From assembly GCA_016841725.1 (NCBI GenBank), contig JAENYP010000003.1, forward strand, positions 1 to 64,000: 64,000 nt of DNA, read 5' to 3'. A program made the translations under genes and the position numbers. Positions within the stretch are counted from its first letter, which is position 1. Every line of letters starts with the position of its first letter. Source of the DNA: Thermincola carboxydiphila. GTDB taxonomy: Bacteria; Bacillota; Thermincolia; Thermincolales; UBA2595. Below the pieces are notes generated by a model. That model was not told the origin of the DNA. It saw only the letters and a list, made by a program, of their open reading frames with translations, and did not search any database. Below, piece after piece: positions 36,095 through 43,517 of this stretch.

Positions 36095-36417
36095 TGACCT
36101 TGCCCAGATAAAATGGACACTCCAGAGTTAGGTTTTCTCTTGATTTCACAGAATATCACTATTTTCATAGGGTGGCATCTATTCAATGTTTGAGCCGTAC
36201 CGTTTTTAATAGTGCTAAGAAAGGTTTCGGCGCAGGCATTATCCCAGCAATTTCCTTTAAGGCTCATATTGCATACTTGAATGATGTATTGATCTCTTAG
36301 GCGGTCGATGCTTAATAACTGCATTGTCCAATACCCTACATAAAGCCCTGTTCTCATGTGTTTTGCTACGGCCCACCCAACTACTTCAAAATCTTGATTG
36401 AGCAGGTTAACGGGAGA
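36095..36417 (-). mobile_element. Remnant of an IS3-family insertion sequence (orfB end)
   Basis: On the - strand an open stretch reads FEVVGWAVAKHMRTGL, then after a shortened middle MSLKGNCWDNACAETFLSTIKN, both hallmarks of IS3-type transposase OrfB. About 20 residues that should lie between them are missing (including the HSDRG region), and the usual YNxxRxHxxLGY end is lost through a frameshift. The sequence TGACCTTGCCCAG at 36095-36107, followed by AAATGGACAC, looks like an IS terminal repeat. No second end was found. The element is inactive. The rest of the gap to 36686 holds no confident gene. Confidence 0.7.
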
Positions 36418-36686
36418 TTATGATTAGAATTTGTGGTATAGACTTTGAATTTGCTGTACAGTCCATGGTCTGTTTTGAGGCTTGAAGGTACGTTTTCGGC
36501 TGCATTGGGGATGCTTTTCCCTTATGTCACTGATTTTATCCAAGCCGCAGATACCGCCTCCTATAGGATTTTTTTGCCCTAATTATCCTATGTTTGGCAA
36601 ATAGGGCATGGGTTAACTTTTAGTTTTTTTACCTTTATTGAAAGTGAATCGAAACTACAGTATGGGTTTTTAAACCTTATCGATAA

Positions 36687-36715
36687 TTGATTTAAAAAAG
36701 ACTTAAAAGTATAAT
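36687..36715 (+). promoter_or_regulatory. Promoter of the dTDP-rhamnose operon
   Basis: TTGATT (36687-36692), 17-base spacer, TATAAT (36710-36715), predicted start near 36722 and about 32 bases of leader to rfbD. Confidence 0.7.
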
Positions 36716-36753
36716 GTAATTGGTATAGGTATTTATAAAAGTTGATATAAGGA

Positions 36754-37620
36754 ATGAGAGTATTGCATATCATAATCACCGGGTCCAATGGCATGCTCGG
36801 CCATGCCCTGACAGCCGTTTTATCAAAACAGCATAAACTGACAGGCTTTGACCTGCCTGATTTGGATATTACCAACTTGTCTGCACTAAAAACAAGTTTG
36901 GCGTTAGAAAAGCTTGACCTCATCATCAACGCAGCCGCCTATACCGATGTCGACGGCTGTGAATCCAACGCAGACCTTGCCTTCGCCGTAAACGCAACAG
37001 GTCCCCGAAATTTGGCTGTTGTGGCTAATGAACTCAACATTCCCCTCGTTCACATCAGCACAGATTACGTTTTTGACGGCATGAGCACGGTTCCCTATAA
37101 AGAATCAGATATACCCAATCCCCAAAGTGTATACGGTAAATCAAAATTATCAGGCGAACAGCATGTCCGGGAATTGTACAGCAAACACTACATAATTCGT
37201 ACCTCGTGGCTTTACGGTGAGCATGGCAAAAACTTTGTTGCTACCATGCTGCGCCTGGCACAGGAACGCGACGAACTTGGCGTAGTCGATGATCAGACAG
37301 GCTCTCCAACATATACTCTAGATTTAGCTAGAGCAATCGCTGAATTAATCACCGAACCAGCATATGGAACCTACCACATTACCAACAGCGGCACCTGCAC
37401 CTGGTATGAATTCACCCTTGAAATCTTTAGGAAGGCCGGCATCGGAGGGGTAAGGGTTAACCCCATCACCACAGAGGAAATAAACAGGCCGGCACCAAGG
37501 CCCAGGAACTCTGTTCTCGATAACTACAACTGGCGGATGCAGGGGCATCATCCTCTCCGCCATTATAAAGAGGCTTTGGCTGATTACCTCAAATCACTCA
37601 CCAAGGAGGACATAAAATGA
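36754..37620 (+). CDS. rfbD: dTDP-4-dehydrorhamnose reductase
   Basis: Final step of dTDP-L-rhamnose synthesis: NAD(P)H reduction of dTDP-4-keto-L-rhamnose. The 288 residues show IIITGSNGMLGHAL (about 6-19), DLIINAAAYTDVDGCE (about 54-69), HISTDYVFDG (about 96-105), SVYGKSKLSGE with catalytic Tyr/Lys (about 128-138), RTSWLYGEHGKNF and DQTGSPTYTLDLA. The start could instead be the TTG at 36763, because the upstream AAGGA is very close to the ATG. Stop overlaps rfbA (ATGA). Codon use is more GC-rich than in the block before the IS remnant. Confidence 0.93.
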   Translation: MRVLHIIITGSNGMLGHALTAVLSKQHKLTGFDLPDLDITNLSALKTSLALEKLDLIINAAAYTDVDGCESNADLAFAVNATGPRNLAVVANELNIPLVHISTDYVFDGMSTVPYKESDIPNPQSVYGKSKLSGEQHVRELYSKHYIIRTSWLYGEHGKNFVATMLRLAQERDELGVVDDQTGSPTYTLDLARAIAELITEPAYGTYHITNSGTCTWYEFTLEIFRKAGIGGVRVNPITTEEINRPAPRPRNSVLDNYNWRMQGHHPLRHYKEALADYLKSLTKEDIK

Positions 37621-38357
37621 AAGGCATAGTACTTGCGGGTGGGACAGGCTCAAGGCTCTTCCCGCTGACAAAAGTAACCAACAAACACCTTCTTCCCGTC
37701 GGCCAGTATCCCATGATTTATCATCCAATATTTAAAATGAAAAATGCAGGTATCAGGGAAATACTGATAGTCACAGGGAAAGATCACATGGGAGATGTGG
37801 TCAACCTGCTGGGCAGCGGGTACGACTTCGGCATGGAGTTTACCTACCGTGTCCAAGACCAACCCGGGGGGATTGCCCAGGCCCTGGGATTGGCAGAACA
37901 GTTTGTCGGGAGTAATCTGTGTACCGTTATTCTGGGGGATAATATTTTCGATGATGAGATAACAGACAGCGTCAAGGATTTTATTGCTCAGGGAAAAGGG
38001 GCGAAAATACTCCTGAAACAGGTCGAAGACCCCCAGCGATACGGGGTAGCGGAACTGCAGGGCTCCAACATTCTGTCAATTGAGGAAAAACCACAGGCGC
38101 CCAAAAGCAATTACTGTGTAACCGGAATATATATGTACGATTCCAGGGTTTTTAACATTATTAAGACACTCAAGCCTTCCGGACGCGGCGAAATGGAGAT
38201 TACTGATGTCAACAATGCATATATTGCAGAAGGAAGCCTTACTTACGGTATTCTAAACGGCTGGTGGACCGATGCCGGTACTTTTGAGTCACTGCTGAAG
38301 GCCAATGAACTTGCCAATGGGGTCAGACTGGATAACGGTGAAAAAATAGCCGGCTAA
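37617..38357 (+). CDS. rfbA: Glucose-1-phosphate thymidylyltransferase
   Basis: First step of the dTDP-rhamnose pathway: glucose-1-phosphate + dTTP to dTDP-glucose. The 246 residues carry the nucleotidyltransferase signature GIVLAGGTGSRLFPLTKVTNKHLLPVGQYPM (in parts, about 3-33), GGIAQALGLAEQF, VILGDNIFDDE (about 104-114), YGVAELQG, IEEKPQAPKSNYCVTGIYMYD and NGWWTDAGTFESLLKAN. This is the short form without the C-terminal extension of the E. coli enzyme. It overlaps rfbD by 4 bases. Confidence 0.93.
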   Translation: MKGIVLAGGTGSRLFPLTKVTNKHLLPVGQYPMIYHPIFKMKNAGIREILIVTGKDHMGDVVNLLGSGYDFGMEFTYRVQDQPGGIAQALGLAEQFVGSNLCTVILGDNIFDDEITDSVKDFIAQGKGAKILLKQVEDPQRYGVAELQGSNILSIEEKPQAPKSNYCVTGIYMYDSRVFNIIKTLKPSGRGEMEITDVNNAYIAEGSLTYGILNGWWTDAGTFESLLKANELANGVRLDNGEKIAG

Positions 38358-38443
38358 CACGGCGTGATCGTGGATAACCAGATTGTTCTGGGTGAACCAT
38401 CTGGCTGATGAAGAAGAGAGGATTATTTAAAGGAGTGAAAGTT

Positions 38444-38905
38444 TTGAACCTTATAGATGGTGTAAAAACAAAAAAACTCAGGGTCATCCCTGATGAGCGC
38501 GGTCGCCTTATGGAAATGCTGCGCTGTGATGACGAACTGTTTGCCGGATTTGGCCAGGCCTATATGACTACTGCTTATCCCGGTGTTGTCAAGGGGTGGC
38601 ATTACCATAAGAAGCAGTTGGACAACTTTGTTGTCGTCAAAGGGATGATGAAGGTTGTCCTTTATGACAGCAGGGAGGATTCGCCCACCAAAGGCGAAGT
38701 TAACGAATTCTTTATGGGTGTGCATAACCCCATCCTGCTGCAGATCCCCACTTATGTGTATCACGGTTTTAAATGTATCAGTGATGAGGAGGCCATGGTG
38801 GTCAATTTCCCCACTGAACCGTACAATTACAATGAGCCGGATGAATTCCGCGTGCATCCCCACGATAACGATATTCCCTATGACTGGACCAGAAAGGACG
38901 GGTAA
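38444..38905 (+). CDS. rfbC: dTDP-4-dehydrorhamnose 3,5-epimerase family protein
   Basis: A 153-residue cupin-fold enzyme expected to epimerise dTDP-4-keto-6-deoxyglucose at C3 and C5. It shows VIPDERGRLMEML, the VVKGWHYHKKQLDNFVVVKG segment (in which His of GWHYH is the likely base), VVLYDSRED, LLQIPTYVYHGFKCIS and a C-terminal YNEPDEFRVHPHDNDIPYDW. The DERGRL/GWHYHKKQ form belongs to the RfbC-like branch rather than the classic RGLHxQ form. TTG at 38444 is chosen since AAAGGAG is 9 bases before it; an ATG at 38408 is in frame but lacks a site. Gene order D-A-C-B supports the role. Confidence 0.85.
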   Translation: MNLIDGVKTKKLRVIPDERGRLMEMLRCDDELFAGFGQAYMTTAYPGVVKGWHYHKKQLDNFVVVKGMMKVVLYDSREDSPTKGEVNEFFMGVHNPILLQIPTYVYHGFKCISDEEAMVVNFPTEPYNYNEPDEFRVHPHDNDIPYDWTRKDG

Positions 38906-38906
38906 A

Positions 38907-39875
38907 ATGAACGGCAAAACACTTCTGGTCACCGGAGGGGCCGGATTTATCGGGTCAAATTTTATTCTGTATATGTTTGACAAATACCCTGATGTTAAAA
39001 TCATTAATCTCGATCTCCTCACTTATGCTGGCAATCTGGAGAACCTTAAAGATATTGCTGATAACCCCAATTACACCTTTGTCAAAGGTGATATTGCCGA
39101 TCCAAGGATTGTCAACAGGGTTGTACCGGGTGTTGATTATATTGTTAATTTCGCTGCCGAATCCCATGTGGACCGCAGTATAGAGGACCCGCTGTTATTC
39201 ATTAAGACAAATGTGATGGGGACCCAGGTTCTGCTTGATGCTGCTAGAAAGCACGGTGTGGAGCGCTATCTGCAGGTTTCCACCGATGAGGTTTACGGGT
39301 CCCTGGGACCAACCGGATATTTTACCGAAGAAACCCCAATTGCCCCAAACAGCCCGTATTCTGCTAGCAAAGCAGGTGCAGATATGCTGGTCAGGGCTTA
39401 TTATGAGACTTATGGCCTGCCGGTACTTATCACCCGCTGCTCAAATAATTATGGTCCATACCAGTTTCCCGAGAAGCTGATCCCGTTTTTCATCAAGAAA
39501 CTGCTGAACGGCCAAAAGGTGCCCGTATATGGTGACGGGTTAAATGTCCGGGACTGGCTGTATGTTGAGGACCACTGTGCTGCAATTGATATGGTCCTGC
39601 AAAAGGGCATGGTTGGTGAGGTATATAATATTGGCGGTAATAATGAAAAGACCAATATGGAGATAACGAAACTCATCTTACAAGGCCTTAAGAAACCCGA
39701 GACTATGATACAATATGTCAAAGACAGACTAGGCCATGACCGCAGGTATGCCATTGATTCAGGAAAGATTCAAAGTAAACTGGGGTGGCAGCCGGCAACA
39801 TCTTTTGAGGATGGCATAGAAATGACAATAAAGTGGTATCTCGATAACAGGGACTGGTGGGCGAAAATAAGTTAA
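38907..39875 (+). CDS. rfbB: dTDP-glucose 4,6-dehydratase
   Basis: Second step of the rhamnose pathway, NAD-dependent conversion of dTDP-glucose to the 4-keto-6-deoxy sugar. The 322 residues have LLVTGGAGFIGSNF (about 5-18), FAAESHVDRSIEDP (about 79-92), VSTDEVYGSLG (about 124-134), SPYSASKAGADMLV with catalytic Tyr/Lys (about 150-163), RCSNNYGPYQFPEKLIP and YGDGLNVRDWLYVEDH. ATG at 38907 follows the rfbC stop at once and begins at the NAD fold; the longer open frame upstream only overlaps rfbC. Last gene of the operon. Confidence 0.94.
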   Translation: MNGKTLLVTGGAGFIGSNFILYMFDKYPDVKIINLDLLTYAGNLENLKDIADNPNYTFVKGDIADPRIVNRVVPGVDYIVNFAAESHVDRSIEDPLLFIKTNVMGTQVLLDAARKHGVERYLQVSTDEVYGSLGPTGYFTEETPIAPNSPYSASKAGADMLVRAYYETYGLPVLITRCSNNYGPYQFPEKLIPFFIKKLLNGQKVPVYGDGLNVRDWLYVEDHCAAIDMVLQKGMVGEVYNIGGNNEKTNMEITKLILQGLKKPETMIQYVKDRLGHDRRYAIDSGKIQSKLGWQPATSFEDGIEMTIKWYLDNRDWWAKIS

Positions 39876-39878
39876 CCG

Positions 39879-40073
39879 ATGTATATACTTGTTATACTGA
39901 ATTCAAAGGGGTGTGTCCGGGTGGAGATTACGGCAGAACACGATTGTATTATCATCAGGCGGGCCAAGAAAAAGCATTTAACAATAGAGGAACGATTCGA
40001 AGGATATTCAGGTGATTATCAATGTAAAGAACTGGATACCGGCAAACCGGTTGGAAATGAGGCGCTTGCTTAA
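39879..40073 (+). pseudogene. Truncated MazE-type antitoxin
   Basis: Sixty-four codons whose C-terminal part (VEITAEHDCIIIRRAKK, then LTIEERFEGYSGDYQC and ELDTGKPVGNEA) matches the end of MazE/AbrB antitoxins, where the tail binds the MazF toxin. The N-terminal half of the DNA-binding swapped-hairpin is missing and replaced by a short unrelated start (MYILVILNSKGC). No toxin gene follows; a terminator overlaps the end. It is best read as a leftover of a type II toxin-antitoxin pair. It starts 3 bases after rfbB. Confidence 0.55.
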
Positions 40074-40089
40074 ACGGCAGGCGCTTTTT
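40062..40089 (+). terminator. Terminator of the rhamnose operon
   Basis: GCGCTTGC (40062-40069) pairs with GCAGGCGC (40077-40084, one G-T pair), 7-base loop, then TTTTT. It overlaps the last codons of the antitoxin remnant. Confidence 0.8.
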
Positions 40090-40136
40090 GCTGCCCGATT
40101 TCTCCAAAACACTACAAATTTCCCCTTTCTTTTTGT

Positions 40137-40166
40137 TTGCTTTCCTATAATCGATATAGATATAAT
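40137..40166 (+). promoter_or_regulatory. Candidate promoter of the Fn3-SLH gene
   Basis: TTGCTT (40137-40142), 18-base spacer, TATAAT (40161-40166), leaving a leader of roughly 110 bases. Confidence 0.5.
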
Positions 40167-40282
40167 TTTGCTAGGAATATAATGGAAGGGAGGGAAATAA
40201 TAGTAATAGTAAGTTGTTGGGGCAGATTAAATTTTGACACAATGCGGGTCGGCATATGTGTTACAAAGTGGAGGCGGTCTGC

Positions 40283-42760
40283 TTGTTTATTAAATTCACA
40301 GAGAAAAGGTTAACCCAAAAGTTTTATACCGGTACATTGCTGATGCTGTTTATAATGTGTGTTGGCATGCTTTTTCCGGCAGCGGCGCTGGCAGCCATAG
40401 CGGTGCCGGCTGATGTGGATGCAGATGTGACCGGCGATACCTCAGTCCGGTTGAGTTGGAGCTCTGTCAGCGGGGCTACAGGTTACAAGATTTATAAAAG
40501 TGAAAATGGGACGACATTTTCTGAGGCCGGAGAAGTCTCAGGAACCACTACTTCTTATACTGCCGAAAATCTGGTACGTTACCGGACCTATTATTTTGCG
40601 GTCACAGCCCTGAAAGACCAGGAAGAGTCAACCCGGACCACAGTCAAGGTTCTTTTGGATGCCGGACGGCCAACAGATCCGGCAGACTTAAGGCTTAACG
40701 GTTCACAGACGGCAGCTTCTATTCCGCTGATTTGGACCGGGTCGCGAGATGACAGTAATATCATAAAATACAAGTTGTATTCTAAAAAGCAAAATGAAAC
40801 CGAATACAAACTCCTGACAACTACAGATTCCAACCAGTATACGGTACAAAACCTTCTTCCCAAAACCTCGTATTTCTTTTATGTTTATGCTGTTGACGGG
40901 GCCGGAAACACTTCGGCTAATCCTACGAATACCCTCATAGTTGATACCCTTGCCGCAGTTGCTGATACCCAAAAGCCGGCTGCTCCTAAGATATGGGTTG
41001 CTGCTGTGAGTACCAGTAAGGTAAAAATCATCTGGTCAGGAGCAACGGACAATATTGGTGTTACCGGGTATGACCTGTACCGGGCTGTGGGGAGCGGAGG
41101 CTTTTCCCGGATTGCCGGGCCGGATTCCTCACCCTATTATGACAGCGGCCTGAGTTCCAATAAGACCTACAAATATTATATCAGGGCAAAGGATGCGGCT
41201 GGAAATACGTCGGACGTCAGCAACATCGTAACCGTCATTACTAATGGTGATACAACAAAACCCACTGTACCCAAGAATTTCAGCTATTCAGTTATCAGTG
41301 ATTCGGAAGTCAAACTGTCATGGGGGGCTGCCACAGACAATAGAGGAGTAAGCGGCTATAAGATTTACAGGGCCGTGGACTCAGGCAGTTATGCCTTTTT
41401 AGCTGCAACTTCCGGGACATCTTACAATAATAAGGGATTAAATGATAACAGAGAATACAAATATTACGTAACTGCATATGATGCCGCAGGCAATGAATCG
41501 GACCGTACCGGCATTATCACTGTAAACGGAGATACTGAAGCAGTAGAAAAGACTATTGATGAAGACAGGGACAGTTATGTGATTCTGGAAGATATTATGA
41601 GAATTGATGTACCTTCTGAGGCGATAACCAAAGATACCACTTTCAGGCTGGAAACAGGCAGTTTCGGTGAACATTCCAATTCCGGATACAAGACGATAGG
41701 CTTACCGGTGAAGGTTACGGCAAAGGCAAGTGGGTCGAAAGTTACCAGCTTCCGGGATGAAATAAAAATTACCATGTATTATACCACATCACAGTTAGGG
41801 AGCACCAAAAGCAGCAAGCTCTGTATTTATTACTGGGATGAGGCCAATGATGTCTGGGCTCCCCTGGAGACCACGGTATCTTCTTCTTCCAAAAAGGCGA
41901 CAGCCATGACTGATCACCTGACGGTTTTTGCCCTCCTCGCCGATACCACGGAACCGGATAAACCAACCCTGAAAAATTCCTCTTCCACTGACAGGAGAGT
42001 TATTACTCTGTCAGGGAACGCTGAGGAATACACTGAAGTGGAAATAGAGTTAAACGGAGACGAATATGAGACTACTGCCAATGGGAAAGGCTCCTTCAGT
42101 CTTGAAGTAATGCTAAAAAAGGGGACCAATACAATTCAGCTACGGTCAGAGGATGCAGTCGGCAACCGGAGCAGTTGGTCCAAAGAATACACTATTCGCT
42201 GTTCGCCTGATTACAGCGTTAAAGACATCTCAGGCCACTGGGCCGAGTTTAATATTCAAAAGGGCTTAGAGAAGGGTATCACTAATGGATACAGGGATGG
42301 CACTTTCAAGCCGGATCGGACTGTAACCAGGTCGGAATTCTGCAAATTGGTGGTTCTGGCCCTTGGGTACAAACCGGTTAGCAGCCCGCATCTGTCCTTT
42401 AAAGACAGGGGGTCAATCCCTGACTGGGCAGAGGGGTATATTGCCAGGGCTGTGGATAAGGGGCTGATTGACGGGTACACTGACGACACTTTCCGACCCA
42501 ACCGTCAGATTACCAGAGAGGAAATGGCGGTTATCCTGATCCGGGCAGCCGGACTTGAGGATGAGGCGGATGATGCCCGGAACGACGGGCTTGATTTCCG
42601 TGATGCGGCACAGGTACAGAAATGGGCCCGGGGCGCTGTTGTGATTGCTGTGGAAAAGGAGATTATCAGCGGGTATCCCAATGATAATTTTGGTCCCGGA
42701 AGGCACGCCAGCAGGGCCGAAGCTGTGACTATGCTGCTTAAGGCAGAGAAAATACTGTAA
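40283..42760 (+). CDS. Cell-surface protein with fibronectin type III and SLH domains
   Basis: An 825-residue exported protein. A signal peptide (about 1-38, ending AAALAA-IA) is followed by four fibronectin-III-like modules (about 40-420; repeated phrases such as GYKIYKSENG, YKLYSKKQN, GYDLYRAVGSGG, GYKIYRAVDSGSY and YYxxAxDxAGNxS), a beta-rich region (about 425-560), an Ig-like module (about 565-650) and three SLH domains (about 655-825; GITNGYRDGTFKPDRTVTRSE, LIDGYTDDTFRPNRQITREE, IISGYPNDNFGPGRHASRAE in parts). It is wall-anchored by SLH and may be a structural or adhesion protein. TTG at 40283 follows GGAGG by 8 bases, better than the ATG at 40256. Confidence 0.88.
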   Translation: MFIKFTEKRLTQKFYTGTLLMLFIMCVGMLFPAAALAAIAVPADVDADVTGDTSVRLSWSSVSGATGYKIYKSENGTTFSEAGEVSGTTTSYTAENLVRYRTYYFAVTALKDQEESTRTTVKVLLDAGRPTDPADLRLNGSQTAASIPLIWTGSRDDSNIIKYKLYSKKQNETEYKLLTTTDSNQYTVQNLLPKTSYFFYVYAVDGAGNTSANPTNTLIVDTLAAVADTQKPAAPKIWVAAVSTSKVKIIWSGATDNIGVTGYDLYRAVGSGGFSRIAGPDSSPYYDSGLSSNKTYKYYIRAKDAAGNTSDVSNIVTVITNGDTTKPTVPKNFSYSVISDSEVKLSWGAATDNRGVSGYKIYRAVDSGSYAFLAATSGTSYNNKGLNDNREYKYYVTAYDAAGNESDRTGIITVNGDTEAVEKTIDEDRDSYVILEDIMRIDVPSEAITKDTTFRLETGSFGEHSNSGYKTIGLPVKVTAKASGSKVTSFRDEIKITMYYTTSQLGSTKSSKLCIYYWDEANDVWAPLETTVSSSSKKATAMTDHLTVFALLADTTEPDKPTLKNSSSTDRRVITLSGNAEEYTEVEIELNGDEYETTANGKGSFSLEVMLKKGTNTIQLRSEDAVGNRSSWSKEYTIRCSPDYSVKDISGHWAEFNIQKGLEKGITNGYRDGTFKPDRTVTRSEFCKLVVLALGYKPVSSPHLSFKDRGSIPDWAEGYIARAVDKGLIDGYTDDTFRPNRQITREEMAVILIRAAGLEDEADDARNDGLDFRDAAQVQKWARGAVVIAVEKEIISGYPNDNFGPGRHASRAEAVTMLLKAEKIL

Positions 42761-42806
42761 ATAATTTTCTGTTGATTTTAAAGAAGGTCTCTCAAGGTAG
42801 TATAAT

Positions 42807-42880
42807 CCCCTTATAATAGACACACAAAAAAAGAGAACCTTATAATTGGTTCTAAAGTGTGTCTCTGTAAGGGGGTTTTT
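42807..42880 (+). repeat. Long composite hairpin with terminator-like T-tract
   Basis: Three nested stems: CCCCTTA/TAAGGGG (42807-42813 with 42868-42874), AGACACAC/GTGTGTCT (42818-42825 with 42857-42864) and AGAACC/GGTTCT (42834-42839 with 42848-42853), then TTTTT at 42876-42880. It could terminate the Fn3-SLH transcript and also looks like the end of an insertion sequence, because a transposase-like start codon follows 2 bases later. Confidence 0.7.
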
Positions 42881-42882
42881 GT

Positions 42883-42966
42883 ATGGCAAGAAAGAATAAC
42901 GAGTATAGTAAAGAACTTAAGGTTAGCGTAAATAATAATCTTACTATGAAAGCAGCACAAATTTAA
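42883..42966 (+). pseudogene. Remnant of an IS3-type transposase orfA
   Basis: Twenty-seven codons beginning MARKNNEYSKELKVSV and ending early at TAA after LTMKAAQI. The start resembles the N-terminus of helix-turn-helix OrfA proteins of IS3-type elements (M-x-R-K...YSKEFK). The helix-turn-helix itself is missing. With the hairpin before it this marks a largely deleted insertion sequence. Confidence 0.5.
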
Positions 42967-42982
42967 TTAATACAATAGGTAT

Positions 42983-43011
42983 TTGTCGATATTATGTTTT
43001 TATGGTAAAAT
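42983..43011 (+). promoter_or_regulatory. Promoter of the type I toxin mRNA
   Basis: TTGTCG (42983-42988), 17-base spacer, TAAAAT (43006-43011); predicted start near 43018. A perfect 12-bp palindrome AGTTGTACAACT (43014-43025) overlaps the predicted start and could be an operator. Confidence 0.55.
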
Positions 43012-43075
43012 TTAGTTGTACAACTGCATAAGTGCGGGTGGGCGGCCAATCCCTCATAGAAAGGGGGTGAGGCCA

Positions 43076-43189
43076 GTGACAATTTTCGAGGCAATATATC
43101 TAATGCTATCCTTTGGGATGTATACTCTGGGTGTTGCGTCACTGATCATTTCACTGATTGTCTTAGTATACTACATAAGAAAAAAGTAG
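43076..43189 (+). CDS. Putative holin-like type I toxin (BsrG/TxpA type)
   Basis: A 37-residue peptide read from GTG at 43076: MTIFEAIYLMLSFGMYTLGV, then one hydrophobic helix and a YYIRKK tail. The layout (short polar start with [F/Y]E, LMLSFG, a single membrane helix, two or three terminal lysines) fits the small membrane toxins BsrG (MTVYESLMIMINFG...) and the putative holin-like toxin family. AAGGGGG lies 8 bases before GTG, and GGCC at 43044 and 43071 plus CCC/GGG can fold to mask it, as is typical for toxin mRNAs. A convergent antisense RNA overlaps its 3' part. The product would depolarise the membrane if not repressed; that is inferred from the family. Confidence 0.75.
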   Translation: MTIFEAIYLMLSFGMYTLGVASLIISLIVLVYYIRKK

Positions 43190-43213
43190 TCCCACCTGCA
43201 AAGTGTACTACTT
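43178..43213 (-). terminator. Terminator of the antisense RNA
   Basis: On the - strand AAGTAGT (43213-43207) pairs with ACTACTT (43190-43184), with an inner CAC/GTG, followed by a run of six T residues (43185-43180). On the + strand the same stem contains the toxin stop codon. Confidence 0.7.
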
Positions 43214-43257
43214 CTTTCTTATGCTAACCGACCGCTCACTTGCGGTAGTTGTACGTG

Positions 43258-43287
43258 CTAGGGTGCTGGTAACACCCTAGTTAATTT
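43258..43287 (+). terminator. Terminator of the toxin mRNA
   Basis: A perfect 8-bp stem CTAGGGTG/CACCCTAG (43258-43265 with 43273-43280) with a 7-base loop and a short T-rich tail (TTAATTT). The tail is weak. Confidence 0.6.
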
Positions 43288-43306
43288 ATGCTCAATTTGT
43301 ACCCTT

Positions 43307-43336
43307 ATTATACAACGGGTACACGATAAATTACAA
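43307..43336 (-). promoter_or_regulatory. Promoter of the antisense RNA
   Basis: On the - strand TTGTAA (43336-43331), 18-base spacer, TATAAT (43312-43307). The -10 is perfect. An inverted repeat TGTACCC (43298-43304) / GGGTACA (43317-43323) flanks the -10 and may be a regulator site. The remaining gap to 43517 shows no gene. Confidence 0.65.
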
Positions 43337-43517
43337 TACTTCCCTTTTAAAATTATTATCTGAAATTAATAGTATCATTCAGCAGCCGGTCTACTTTTTT
43401 ACACGGTTCTTCTTCAGTTGTGAGAAGTCTATAGGGCAGGGAGGATTTTACGGGAATTAGTCGAACCATATAGATAAACTTATTATACCAAAACATTTCT
43501 TATTCAGGAGGACAAGC

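Larger units (their letters stand above)
43178..43300 (-). ncRNA. Predicted antisense RNA antitoxin
   Basis: A - strand promoter (43307-43336) predicts a start near 43300, and a - strand intrinsic terminator ends it near 43178, giving an RNA of about 123 nt. It is fully complementary to the 3' untranslated part and last codons of the toxin mRNA, the same arrangement as RatA/TxpA and SR4/BsrG, where the antisense RNA blocks translation and triggers decay. The RNA can form an internal hairpin (ACCGC/GCGGT) and the CTAGGGTG/CACCCTAG stem-loop shared with the mRNA, suitable for initial kissing contacts. Not experimentally known here. Confidence 0.65.

Noticed and set aside
36588-36929. 113-codon frame on the - strand across the rhamnose promoter and rfbD start
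   Set aside because: Overlaps rfbD antisense, is hydrophobic/low-complexity at its end and has no family features.
38655-38906. Longer N-terminus for rfbB
   Set aside because: These codons overlap rfbC in another frame; the NAD-binding fold begins right after ATG 38907.
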